This document shows, one piece after another, positions 55,374 through 63,900 of a stretch of 64,000 nt of DNA (its first letter is position 1; each line of letters starts with the position of its first letter). Made by a program: the position numbers and the translations under genes. The notes under the pieces are model-generated. The model was not told the origin of the DNA. It did no database searches and was given only the letters and a program-made list of their open reading frames with translations. The stretch is taken from positions 2,843,001-2,907,000 of the forward strand of contig OY282353.1 of NCBI GenBank assembly GCA_958295465.1. Direction: 5' to 3'. Source of the stretch: an uncultured Gammaproteobacteria bacterium (GTDB taxonomy: Bacteria; Pseudomonadota; Gammaproteobacteria; HK1).

Positions 55374-55673
55374 ATGGCTTCACTGACCCCCGAGCTCATC
55401 GCGATCCTCGCCGTCGGCGTGGCGCTCGCCGGTCTCATCCTCCGGCAAGGTGCGCGGCTCGACGCGCGTATCGACCGGCTCGACGGGCGTATCGACCGGC
55501 TCGACGGGCGTATCGACCGGCTCGAAGGACGCATCGACCGGATGACCGAGCGCATCGAGGAACGTCTCGGGCGCCTCGAGCAGGGGCAGGCCGATCTGCG
55601 CGAGCGCATGGCCAAGCTCGAAGGCCTGCTCGAAGGGCTCCGCGAAGCCATCACCGGCAAGCGCGCCGCGTAA
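55374..55673 (+). CDS. Small membrane-anchored coiled-coil protein
   Basis: 99 residues from the ATG at 55374. One N-terminal membrane helix (LIAILAVGVALAGLILRQGA, residues 7-26) is followed by an uninterrupted heptad coiled coil: RIDRLDG-type units repeat four times, then RIDRMTERIEERLGRLEQGQADLRERMAKLEGLLEGL. The RIDRLDG units are encoded by a 21-bp tandem repeat (55467-55529). The family is unnamed. Similar short proteins occur widely in bacteria and may act as structural or partner proteins. Confidence 0.75.
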   Translation: MASLTPELIAILAVGVALAGLILRQGARLDARIDRLDGRIDRLDGRIDRLEGRIDRMTERIEERLGRLEQGQADLRERMAKLEGLLEGLREAITGKRAA

Positions 55674-55756
55674 ATCCGATCCCGCACACCCGCCCCCGCA
55701 GAGGGACGTACCGCGCCCCGTCGCCGGTTTGTCGGGACATTCCAACGGGAGCACGA

Positions 55757-56638
55757 ATGGCGACGATCACCCCGCTCGACGCCGTGCTCGGCGCGGAGAT
55801 CCGCGGTATCGACATCGGCGCCGGAGTCGGCGATTCCCTCATGCGCACCCTCACCGATGCGCTCTACGCCCATCGCGTGATCGTCATCCGGGACCAGCGC
55901 CTCGACGAGGATCGGTACCGGCGCTTCGGGCGGCAATGGGGCACGCCCATCCCCCACATGCTCGACCACATGCGCATGCCCGGGTATCCCGAGATGATGA
56001 CGGTGGGGAACACCGAGAAGCGTGACGAGGACCCGAAGATCCGCAACGGCGCGGCGCTCTGGCACACCGACCAGTCCTACGAGAAGGTGCCGGCAAGCGC
56101 GACGATGCTCTACTCGATCATCGCCCCCGAACGCGGCGGGGAGACGCAGTACTGCGACATGGCCACCGCCTACGACAACCTCGACGGCGAGACCAGGCGG
56201 CGCATCGACGGCATCGAGGTCGCCCACAAGTACGGGCGCGGCAAGCGCCGCCCGGACGAGCCTCCGGTGAACCCGATCATCAACGACGAGCAGGACCGGC
56301 GCGTGCCGCCGGTCTATCAACCGCTCGTCATGCGCCACCCGATCACGGGGCGCAAGGCCCTCTACGCACTCGGACACGGGGCATACGCCATCAAGGGGAT
56401 GCCCGGCGACGAGGCGGAGGCGCTCCTCGACTCACTCAAGGATCACGCCCTCCGGGAGCGGCATATCTATCGTCACAAGTACTCGGTGGGCGATCTCGTG
56501 GTGTGGGACACCTTGCAGACGATGCACGCCGCGAGCCCGATCGACGTCGCCACGTCGGGGGCGGATTCACGGCTGCTGTGGCGCATCAGCGTGCGCGGCA
56601 GGCCCGCGGTCCACGCCGCGGCGACAGCGGTGGCCTGA
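55757..56638 (+). CDS. TauD/TfdA-family dioxygenase
   Basis: 293 residues with GGGAG 8 nt before the ATG. An Fe(II)/2-oxoglutarate dioxygenase: ALWHTDQSYEKVPASATMLYS holds the His-x-Asp metal pair, GGETQYCDMATAYDNLD the oxoglutarate region, VVWDTLQTMHAASP the distal His and SRLLWRISVRG the Arg that binds 2-oxoglutarate. Members open C-S or C-O bonds in taurine, sulfonates or aryl ethers, or hydroxylate other acids. The substrate is unknown; it has no ABC importer beside it. Genes either side face the same direction. Confidence 0.93.
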   Translation: MATITPLDAVLGAEIRGIDIGAGVGDSLMRTLTDALYAHRVIVIRDQRLDEDRYRRFGRQWGTPIPHMLDHMRMPGYPEMMTVGNTEKRDEDPKIRNGAALWHTDQSYEKVPASATMLYSIIAPERGGETQYCDMATAYDNLDGETRRRIDGIEVAHKYGRGKRRPDEPPVNPIINDEQDRRVPPVYQPLVMRHPITGRKALYALGHGAYAIKGMPGDEAEALLDSLKDHALRERHIYRHKYSVGDLVVWDTLQTMHAASPIDVATSGADSRLLWRISVRGRPAVHAAATAVA

Positions 56639-56909
56639 AGTCCGCCGCGGGCGGCCGCACGGAGTTCACGGCGGAAGGGAGCCCGGCGTAAACGAGAGCC
56701 TGGCGGCGGCATGGCGCCCGCGGCGCCCGCGCCGCAAGGCTCATGCTGGCAGGGCTTGACGCAGGCAGGCACTCGACGCCGGTACGATCTTCGCGGCATC
56801 CATCCAGGCCCCGAAACGCACGACGGAAGCCCGGCGCCGCGAGATTCGAGCCCCGGAGCTACGGCAGTAGCCCGGCGCAAACGAAGGCAGACGCGGGGGA
56901 GGATCAGCG

Positions 56910-57317
56910 ATGTCCACATCACCACTCGAAGGCGGATGCCTGTGCGGCGCGGTGCGGTACCGGATCGATGCGCCGCCGAAGTGGATCGGGTATTGCCACT
57001 GCACGAGCTGCCGGCGGAGCACCGGGGCGCCGGTCACCACATTCGTCGGCGCGGACGCGGGGTCGGTCTCGTTCACGTGCGGCAAGCGGGAGCAGTTCGC
57101 ATCCTCGCCGGGCGTGCAGCGCGGCTTCTGCGCGCGTTGCGGCACTCCCCTCACCTACGAGGGAGAACGCTTCCCCGGCGAGATCCACTTCTACGTGAGC
57201 ACCTTCGACGAGCCGCAGACGCTGCATCCCGAGTTCCACGTCTATTGCGAAGAACGGCTGGAGTGGCTCGACATCGCCGATTCGCTGCCCCGCTATCTCG
57301 CGACGACGAAAGGATAG
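56910..57317 (+). CDS. GFA-family (CENP-V/GFA) zinc protein
   Basis: 135 residues with GGGGGAGGA 7 nt before the ATG. GGCLCGAVRYRID begins the family; GYCHCTSCRRSTGAP and FCARCGTPLTYEG supply the Cys ligands of the two zinc sites, and EFHVYCEERLEWLDIADSLPRY the usual end. Family members are called glutathione-dependent formaldehyde-activating enzymes, but most are uncharacterised. Full length and intact. Confidence 0.93.
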   Translation: MSTSPLEGGCLCGAVRYRIDAPPKWIGYCHCTSCRRSTGAPVTTFVGADAGSVSFTCGKREQFASSPGVQRGFCARCGTPLTYEGERFPGEIHFYVSTFDEPQTLHPEFHVYCEERLEWLDIADSLPRYLATTKG

Positions 57318-57707
57318 TCCGCGCCGTCCGTCCGAAGTGACGCCGGCGGCCGCGTTCGGGGCGGGCGGTCCGACTGCGCGGGGACTCCGATCGAGTAGTT
57401 CGCGCTCAACAACAAACGCCCCCCATGCAACACATCGGGCCGAGCGTCGCCACGATGCACCCTTCTACCGAGGAATCGTTTCCCGCTACTTCAGCTTATG
57501 CAAAATCAGCAGGCGTCGTCTGCAGGAGAGAAACCTGGAGAGCGCAGGCGTCCGGCCCGGAACCGCCATGAAATCGAACCGCGGCTCCGTCTCTCCGAAC
57601 ACCGGCAGGAATCACCGGCCAGACCGGTCCGGCCATCTTCATGATCGATGAGACCACCATCGTTCCGGGCAACGGCTGGCCGGACGAGGCAGCCGGCCGG
57701 ACGAGGC
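57318..57707. other. Intergenic stretch without recognised genes
   Basis: About 390 bp between the convergent GFA and SDR genes. No frame has a domain, and no clear transcription terminator is seen. Base composition from 57400 to 57540 is somewhat AT-richer than average, but I find no insertion-sequence end. Confidence 0.5.
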
Positions 57708-58460
57708 TCAGGGCTTGGCGAGCAGTCCGCCGTCCACGATCAATTCGGTGCCGGTGATCCAGCTCGCGCGGTCGGAGAGCAGAAAGAGGATCGCCTCGGC
57801 GAGGTCGCCGGTGGTGCCGACCCGGCCGAGCGGAATCCCCGCCGCGACGGCCCGCTCCGCGGCCGGGTCCTCGTCCCACCGCCGCTGCATCGGCGAGCGG
57901 GTGGGGCCGGGGACGACGACGTTGGACCGGACGCCGTCCCCCGCGAACTGGATGGCGATCGACTTCGACAGGGCGAGGAGTCCCGCCTTCGACACCTGAT
58001 ACGCATCCTGCGGCCGGTCGTCGCCGCGGTAGCACTGGGTCGATGAGACGTGCACCATCGAGCCCCCCCGCCGCCGCAGGTACGGCAGCGTGACCCGCGC
58101 GGCGATCATCGCGGCGGTGAGGTTGATGCGCAGCACTTCGTCCCATACCGCAGGATCGATGGACGTGAGCGACGTGTCGCGGTCGAACCAGAGTACGCCC
58201 GCCGCGTTGACGAGATGGTCGAGCCGGCCGGTCTCCTCGAACGCCCGTGCCGCGAGCGCGGACATCAGGCCCTCGTCACCCGCGTCGCCGATCTCGAAGA
58301 CTGCGTCGGCGGGTGTTTCGCCCGGGCCGGGTGCTCGCGTATCGACGCCGTAGACGCGCGCCTCCTCCCCGCAGAGCCGGCGGCTCACCGCGAGGCCCAT
58401 GCCCCCGGCCGCGCCGGTCACCAGCGCCGTCTTTCCGCCGAATCCTTCACCTGTGCGCAT
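57708..58460 (-). CDS. Short-chain dehydrogenase/reductase
   Basis: 250 residues from the ATG at 58460; upstream frame extensions lack a domain. A classical SDR: KTALVTGAAGGMGLAVSRRL (NAD(P) loop), HLVNAAGVLWF (NAG-type motif), RINLTAAMIAARV, HVSSTQCY with the catalytic Ser, YQVSKAGLLALSKSIAIQ with the Tyr-x3-Lys pair, and PGPTRSPM. The last 20 residues (GTELIVDGGLLAKP) are typical. The acidic residue after the second strand (GVDTRA) suggests NAD preference. Substrate unknown. Confidence 0.93.
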   Translation of the reverse strand: MRTGEGFGGKTALVTGAAGGMGLAVSRRLCGEEARVYGVDTRAPGPGETPADAVFEIGDAGDEGLMSALAARAFEETGRLDHLVNAAGVLWFDRDTSLTSIDPAVWDEVLRINLTAAMIAARVTLPYLRRRGGSMVHVSSTQCYRGDDRPQDAYQVSKAGLLALSKSIAIQFAGDGVRSNVVVPGPTRSPMQRRWDEDPAAERAVAAGIPLGRVGTTGDLAEAILFLLSDRASWITGTELIVDGGLLAKP

Positions 58461-58964
58461 CGAACCGCTCCGTGGCGCCGGCCTGCCACCCGGCCGATCC
58501 ATCATGCAGCATGAGCGGGCCGGATCGTGCCGGGATGATGACATCAAGAAGCAACAGATCCTTCTCCAACGCTCGACGCGCCGGCGCCATAGTGAACACG
58601 GCCTGTTTCGTGGACTGAACCGCACCTCGCCGCGAGTCGTCAGCCCCTACCCGATATGGTTTGATACGGCAAGCAAGAATGGGATCCGTTTCGGACAAGA
58701 AAGGCGTTGACTTGATGGTTTCGACGGCATCCAGTTGGGCCTGACCGCGACTCCCTGCACGGCGGGGGGCCGATGCGCCGCGCCGCACCCCGACCCCGAG
58801 GAGGGTGCTGATCTGAGATTGACATTCAGAATCAATGAGTTAGAGAAAATTTCGGGCGTCTACATGAACTTTGCCAGCAGTGTGTCACCGAATGGCCTGA
58901 GGTGTAGCCACGACATGCTGCGCTCCTGCATACACAGAGCCGAGTGCACTTGGAGTGCTCAGTT
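58461..58964. other. Intergenic stretch without recognised genes
   Basis: About 500 bp upstream of the SDR gene. Short frames occur on both strands but none has a motif. From about 58620 the DNA becomes AT-richer, continuing into the IS remnant. This suggests an insertion boundary near 58.6 kb. The SDR promoter should lie near 58.5 kb. Confidence 0.45.
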
Positions 58965-59150
58965 TCAGACCTGCACCCCTTCGGCGATACGTTTATTCTC
59001 CGGATGCTTCCTGCGTTCATGGTTCAGCGAACGAATCACCTTCTCCACGCCGTCGAGTTCATGGCGCAACAGATGGCGCAGCTTCTCGTAGTGCGCCCGC
59101 CCCTTCGCATTGCCTTCCCCATCGCAGGCATCAAGTCCCGACTTCAGTTG
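58965..59150 (-). CDS. C-terminal fragment of an unidentified protein
   Basis: A minus-strand frame ending at 58965 reads KSGLDACDGEGNAKGRAHY, then LRHLLRHELDGVEKVIRSLN and HERRKHPENKRIAEGVQV. The composition (alternating charged and hydrophobic residues, two amphipathic helices) looks like genuine protein, but I do not recognise a family. Its upstream part is replaced at about 59150 by the IS3 orfB remnant running the other way. It is therefore a gene cut by an insertion sequence. Confidence 0.4.
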   Translation of the reverse strand, partial: QLKSGLDACDGEGNAKGRAHYEKLRHLLRHELDGVEKVIRSLNHERRKHPENKRIAEGVQV

Positions 59151-59152
59151 CT

Positions 59153-59430
59153 CGGTCGGGGAGTGCTTCGACAACGCGATGGCCGAGAGCTTCTTCGCGA
59201 CCCTCGAATGCGAGCTGCTCGACCGCACGCACTTCCACGACCCCCGGTCAAGCCGGGGGCAGGCTCATCACCAGGCGCGCAGAGCACTCTTCGAGTTCAT
59301 CGAGGGGTGGTATGACCCGCATCGTCGTCACCGGGGCCTCGGTCGGCAATCCCCGATGGCCTTCGAGAGGAGCGACCAGGAAGCGGCATGAAACCCAAGT
59401 CCTTCACTGTCCACTGAATCGGGGTAACTC
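59153..59430 (+). mobile_element. IS3-family remnant: orfB C-terminus and right end
   Basis: The plus-strand frame to 59391 encodes SVGECFDNAMAESFFATLEC, then RALFEFIEGWYDPHRRHRGL and GRQSPMAFE. This is the end of an IS3-group OrfB (DDE) transposase with the terminal part of its catalytic core. In intact elements the first motif contains a Tyr where Phe is seen. After the stop, TGTCCACTGAATCGGGG resembles the right terminal region of this IS group. Everything upstream of this point in the element is missing, so it cannot move. Confidence 0.8.
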
Positions 59431-59660
59431 CAGAAAGTGGCAATCGCCCGGCAGACGATATCGAGCTCCTGGGTGAGCACCGCGGGGCGCGTCGCGAACA
59501 GGAAGCGCGCCGCCGATCAGGTCGTACTCCGGCAGCCGTCCAGTCTCGTCGCGTGCGGGATCTCCAGTATACTTCGCACCGTCGGGCGGCTTCCCCGACA
59601 CTCCAACCGCTTCTCTCGCACACGGCCCGGCTCACCGAATGTCCTCCGTGCTCCGTCATG

Positions 59661-59919
59661 CGATCGGTATCGCTGCCCCGCCATCCGGCCGCGCCATGAT
59701 CCCGGCCACGCCATGATCCGCGCCATGATCATGGACACCCTCGACCCGGCCCGTCAGGTAGCAGGAGAACGCTGATGTCCGAAGACCCTCGGCATCGAGT
59801 CGGCATCGCTGCCCTGCCATCCGGCCATGCCATGATCCCGGTCACGCCATGATCCGCACCATGATCATCGACACCCTCGACCCGGCCTGCCGGGCGACAA
59901 GAAAACGCTGAAAACGCCG
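59661..59919. repeat. Imperfect 136-bp tandem duplication upstream of nuoG
   Basis: The first copy (about 59661-59796) and second copy (59797 to the nuoG start) align at a 136-bp offset. Shared landmarks are ATCGCTGCCC, GCCATGATCC and GACACCCTCGACCCGGCC. In the first copy the position of the nuoG start codon carries ATGTCCGAAGACCCTC, a decayed version of the true start. The unit thus includes the nuoG leader and first codons. No nuoF or nuoE precedes it. The leader itself holds several GCCATGATC iterations. Confidence 0.75.
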
Positions 59920-62565
59920 ATGACCGACGACACCCTCAGTATCGAGATCGACGGCCGCGCCTTCCGGGCGCGGAAGGGCCAGATGGTGATCGAGGTGACG
60001 GATGCGAACGCCATCGCCATCCCCCGGTTCTGCTACCACCACAAGCTGACGGTGGCGGCGAACTGCCGCATGTGCCTGGTCGAGGTCGAGCGTGCGCCGA
60101 AGCCGCTGCCCGCCTGCGCCACGCCGGTGATGGACGGAATGAAGGTGTTCACGCGCTCGAAGACGGCGCGCGCGGCCCAGAAGTCGGTGATGGAGTTCCT
60201 GCTCATCAACCACCCCCTCGACTGCCCGATCTGCGATCAGGGCGGGGAGTGCGAGCTGCAGGACGTGGCGATGAGCTACGGCGGGGACGTCTCGCGGTTC
60301 AACGAGCGCAAGCGCGCGGTCGAGGACAAGGACCTCGGCCCGCTGATCGCCACCGACATGACCCGCTGCATCCACTGTACGCGCTGCGTGCGCTTCGGCG
60401 AGGAGATCGGGGGGATGCCGGAGCTGGGGGCGACGGGGCGGGGCGAGGACATGGAGATCGGCACGTTCATCGCCGGGAGCGTGGACTCGGAGCTGTCCGG
60501 CAACGTCATCGATCTGTGCCCGGTGGGGGCGCTCACCTCCAAGCCCTTCCGGTTCCGCGCCCGCGCCTGGGAGATGGCGCAGCGCGACGGCGTGGCGCCG
60601 CACGACCCGGTGGGCTCCAACATCCATCTGCACGTGCGCCGCGGTCGGGTCATGCGCGTGGTGCCGCGCGCGAACGAAGCGATCAACGAGGTGTGGATCT
60701 CCGACCGGGACCGCTTCGGGTACGAGGGCCTGTACAGCGAAGACCGGGTGCGCTCGCCGATGGTCAGGCGCGACGGGACGTGGCGGGAGGTCTCCTGGGA
60801 GGAGGCGCTCGATGCGGCGGCGGCAGGGCTGCGCGAGGTCGTGGCTTCGAGCGGCGGGGCCGCGCTCGGGGCGCTGGCCTCGGCGTCCTGCACGGCCGAG
60901 GAGCTCTACCTCTTCCAGCATCTGGTGCGCGGCCTCGGCAGCGCCAACGTCGATCACCGCGTGCGCCAGCGCGACTTCTCCGACCAGGACGCGGCGCCGG
61001 GTCATCCCTCCATCGGAATGGGGCTGGAGGATCTCGAACGGCTCGACGCGGCGCTGCTGATCGGCTCGTGCACGCGCAAGGAGCATCCCCTCGTCAACCA
61101 CCGGCTGCGCAAGGCGAGTCTTGCCGGAGCGGCGGTGACGTACCTCGACGTGATGGCCCACGACCTCAACCTCGCGCCCGCGGCGCGGATGGTCGTCCCG
61201 CCGCCGTCGCTCGCGGGCGCGCTGGCCGCGGTCACGGTGGCGGCGGCCCGGATCGCGGGCCGTGAGCCGGAGGGGCTCGGTGCGCTGGCCGGGGGGATTG
61301 GGGACAGCCTCGGCGGTATCGAAATCGGTTCCGATGCCGCCGGAGGTATCGAGGGTGCCGGTATCGAGCAAGCTGGTAGCGAGCAGGCCGGTATCGAGGG
61401 CGCCGGTATCAAGCAGGCTGGTATCGAGGGCGCCGGTAGCGAGCAGGTCGGTAGCGCAAGCGCTCCCGGAGCCCCCGGAGACACTGAGGGCGTCGCCGAC
61501 GGTATGGGAATCGACCCCGCCGAAATCGACCCCCGCCGATTGCGGCGGACAGACGCCGGGCGGGCCGCCGCCGAGCGCATCGCGCGCACGCTGGCCGATG
61601 CCGGACGTAGCGCGATCCTGCTCGGGCCGCAGGCGATCAACCACCGGGATGCGGCGGCGCTGCGCGGCCTCGCGGCGTGCCTCGCCGATCTCACCGGCGC
61701 GACGCTCGGCACCCTGGACGAGGGCGCGAACCCCGCCGGCGCATGGATCGCGGGCGCGCTGCCGCACCGGGGGCCGCGCGGCTCGGCGGCGGAACCGCGC
61801 GGGCTCGATGCACGGGCGATGATCGAGGCGGGTCTCGACGCCTACCTGCTCATGGGATTGGAGCCCGAGCTCGATTGCGCCGACGGCGCGCGGGCGCGCG
61901 AGGCGCTGGGCCGGGCGCGGTTCGTGGTGAGCTTGGCCGCATTCCGCTCCGAGGCGATGTCCGAGTACGCCCACGTCATCCTCCCCGCCGCCGCGTTCGC
62001 GGAGACCGAGGGAACGTTCGTCAACCTCTCGGGAATCTGGCAGAGCTTCGGCGCCGCGGTGTCTCCTTACGCGGATGCGCGTCCGGCGTGGCGGGTGTTG
62101 CGGGTCCTCGGCAACCTCCTCGATCTCCCCGGCTTCGAGCAGGAGACGATCGAGGACGTGCGTGCGGCACTCGGCGTGCCGGCGGCGGCCGCGGAGCCGG
62201 CGGCCGGGAGTGCCGGATGGACCCTGCCTCGAAGGCTGCCGGAGCCTGTCGAGGGGACCGAGGGGATCGCCCGTATCGCCCCCGTCCCGATGCACGCGGT
62301 GGATGCACTGGTGCGCCGCTCGAAGCCGTTGCAGGCGACGAAGGATGCGGAGTTCCGAGGGGTGGGGCTCAGCCCGACTACGATCGAACGCTTGGGCTTG
62401 GCGGAAGGCGAGCCGGCGGTGGTGCGGCAGAACGGGGGATCGGTCACCCTCCGCGTTGTTGCGGACCGGCGGGTCCCGGACGATTGCGCGTACCTGCCGG
62501 TTGGGGTTCCGGGCACCGTAGCGCTCGGCGCAGGTGACGGTACGATTGTGATCGATAGGCCCTGA
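59920..62565 (+). CDS. nuoG: NADH-quinone oxidoreductase subunit G
   Basis: 881 residues, the large iron-sulfur subunit of complex I. The N-terminal ferredoxin domain has CYHHKLTVAANCRMCLVEVE and CATPVMDG (2Fe-2S). NHPLDCPICDQGGECELQD carries the His/Cys-ligated 4Fe-4S site. CIHCTRCVRFGEEIGG and NVIDLCPVGAL complete the next cluster. The remaining 650 residues are a molybdopterin-oxidoreductase-like domain. Residues about 476-515 are a tandem repeat insertion. In most genomes nuoG lies between nuoF and nuoH; here neither is adjacent, so it has been separated from the operon or is a second copy. Confidence 0.95.
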   Translation: MTDDTLSIEIDGRAFRARKGQMVIEVTDANAIAIPRFCYHHKLTVAANCRMCLVEVERAPKPLPACATPVMDGMKVFTRSKTARAAQKSVMEFLLINHPLDCPICDQGGECELQDVAMSYGGDVSRFNERKRAVEDKDLGPLIATDMTRCIHCTRCVRFGEEIGGMPELGATGRGEDMEIGTFIAGSVDSELSGNVIDLCPVGALTSKPFRFRARAWEMAQRDGVAPHDPVGSNIHLHVRRGRVMRVVPRANEAINEVWISDRDRFGYEGLYSEDRVRSPMVRRDGTWREVSWEEALDAAAAGLREVVASSGGAALGALASASCTAEELYLFQHLVRGLGSANVDHRVRQRDFSDQDAAPGHPSIGMGLEDLERLDAALLIGSCTRKEHPLVNHRLRKASLAGAAVTYLDVMAHDLNLAPAARMVVPPPSLAGALAAVTVAAARIAGREPEGLGALAGGIGDSLGGIEIGSDAAGGIEGAGIEQAGSEQAGIEGAGIKQAGIEGAGSEQVGSASAPGAPGDTEGVADGMGIDPAEIDPRRLRRTDAGRAAAERIARTLADAGRSAILLGPQAINHRDAAALRGLAACLADLTGATLGTLDEGANPAGAWIAGALPHRGPRGSAAEPRGLDARAMIEAGLDAYLLMGLEPELDCADGARAREALGRARFVVSLAAFRSEAMSEYAHVILPAAAFAETEGTFVNLSGIWQSFGAAVSPYADARPAWRVLRVLGNLLDLPGFEQETIEDVRAALGVPAAAAEPAAGSAGWTLPRRLPEPVEGTEGIARIAPVPMHAVDALVRRSKPLQATKDAEFRGVGLSPTTIERLGLAEGEPAVVRQNGGSVTLRVVADRRVPDDCAYLPVGVPGTVALGAGDGTIVIDRP
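61345..61464 (+). repeat. 15-bp tandem repeat inside nuoG
   Basis: Eight consecutive 15-bp units of GGTATCGAGSRNGCY type encode GIEGA, GIEQA, GSEQA, GIEGA, GIKQA, GIEGA, GSEQV and a final degenerate GSASA. Units 1, 4 and 6 are almost identical. The array keeps the frame and lies in the molybdopterin-like domain, between two blocks of normal homology. Repeat number is likely to vary between strains. Confidence 0.92.
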
Positions 62566-62610
62566 TTCCGTAGCACACGGCACACGAAAGACCAACAAGC
62601 TGATGCAGCC

Positions 62611-63879
62611 ATGTCGTACCGACCTTCCAGTAAAGTGTTGTTCCTGACGAACTGTTCGCTGACCAAGACGAGAGGAGGAATTCCCGAATACGATGAGCAA
62701 GAAGCAATAACGTCGGTGTTGCCGACATCTCTCAAGAATCGGTTTCTTGATCGGCGAGAGAAGGCGCTCCAATATGTCAAAGTGGCGCGCGAATTCACTT
62801 GGCAAGGTACGCCTGTGTCGGAGCTTGAATTCAATAAGAATCTTGCCAAAGGAAAGGACTTTGGAGGAAGGCGCACGTGCGCTTATTTGCCTGCTCTCCA
62901 TCGCTATGAAGGACGTTTCTTTCAAGCCTTGGGGCTGGATGGTCGGAACAAACTTGAAAACTCCAAGCACCATACATTGTTCTTGTCCGGTTTGTATGGA
63001 TTGTTGCGACCGCTTGAGCCGATTCAAATCTATAGTTGCCCATTGGATGATCATGTATCGAAATTTTGGCGAGAAAAATCCTTGCTTACAGAAATCCTAC
63101 TCAAATATATCAATCGCTTCAAAATCAGGCGAGTCATTGATTTGACCGCTATAGACGCCTACCGACAGTTGATCGATTGGGGAAAAATAGCCGAAACGAA
63201 AACAGACGTACTGCATTGTTTCCACGTTATGGCAGCAGGAGATTACGCGCTGACATTCTTTGGCATGTTACTTGGAGATTTACTCAATTTGTCGGAAGAT
63301 GATCTCGCAACATTGGAGTCGAATACCAGGAAGAGAGATGTGATTTTTCGATCTCTTGATGAAACGGAATTCGGTTTACCAAAGGAACATCCGCCTGAGA
63401 AACCGATTGAGCCAGAGCCCGAACCGATCTGGAAGTTCGCATCCACGTTACAATTCCGCAGGAAAGTGCGGGAATCTATGAATCAATTTACAAAGATAAT
63501 GCAAGCCGCCATGGATATTTGCAGAGAACCGATAGCCTGTCGTGAGAACACGATAGAACCATGGGAGGGCCGGGCATCCACGTGGCAATATAGGCTGGGT
63601 GATCTCCGCCTCATCTATCAACTTGATAAAGATAAGAGAATTGTATACTTCCAGAATATTCTGGTTCGCGAAGATTCCGGTGTCCTGAAAGTTCGAGAGC
63701 TCGTCGCAGAACTGAAATCGCACGGATTCGTTGAAACAAAGGGCGGTGGTAAAGGATCTCACCGGAAGTTCAAGCATCCGAGAATTCCCGGGGCTGTGAC
63801 GGTGAGCGGCGGGGCAGGAGACGATGCAAGTCCGGACTTGGTGCGTCAGGTTCAACGCGCAGTTGATCAAGTGATGTAA
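62611..63879 (+). CDS. Triple fusion: YaaA/DUF6884-like, RelE-like and HicA toxin domains
   Basis: 422 residues. Residues 1-245 align without major gaps to the fusion at 2708-3844: VLFLTNCSLTK, WQGTPVSELEFN, FLSGLYGLLRP, DLTAIDAYRQLIDW. Residues 280-355 are a RelE-like domain (WQYRLGDLRLIYQL). Its end reads LVREDSG instead of the PRGDVY of the first copy, so the terminal Tyr of RelE toxins is missing. Residues 358-422 are a complete HicA toxin: VRELVAELKSHGFVETKGGG, KGSHRKFKHPRIPGAVTVSG, with the catalytic His at 384. No ATG, GTG or TTG in frame separates HicA from the rest, so it is made as one chain. hicB follows 21 nt downstream. The DNA is clearly AT-richer than nuoG just upstream, showing recent acquisition. 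Confidence 0.82.
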   Translation: MSYRPSSKVLFLTNCSLTKTRGGIPEYDEQEAITSVLPTSLKNRFLDRREKALQYVKVAREFTWQGTPVSELEFNKNLAKGKDFGGRRTCAYLPALHRYEGRFFQALGLDGRNKLENSKHHTLFLSGLYGLLRPLEPIQIYSCPLDDHVSKFWREKSLLTEILLKYINRFKIRRVIDLTAIDAYRQLIDWGKIAETKTDVLHCFHVMAAGDYALTFFGMLLGDLLNLSEDDLATLESNTRKRDVIFRSLDETEFGLPKEHPPEKPIEPEPEPIWKFASTLQFRRKVRESMNQFTKIMQAAMDICREPIACRENTIEPWEGRASTWQYRLGDLRLIYQLDKDKRIVYFQNILVREDSGVLKVRELVAELKSHGFVETKGGGKGSHRKFKHPRIPGAVTVSGGAGDDASPDLVRQVQRAVDQVM

Positions 63880-63900
63880 TAGAACGTCAGGAGGTGCCCG

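Noticed and set aside
61345..61464. CRISPR array or iteron origin
   Set aside because: 15-bp units without spacers, in frame within nuoG and translated; no replication gene nearby.
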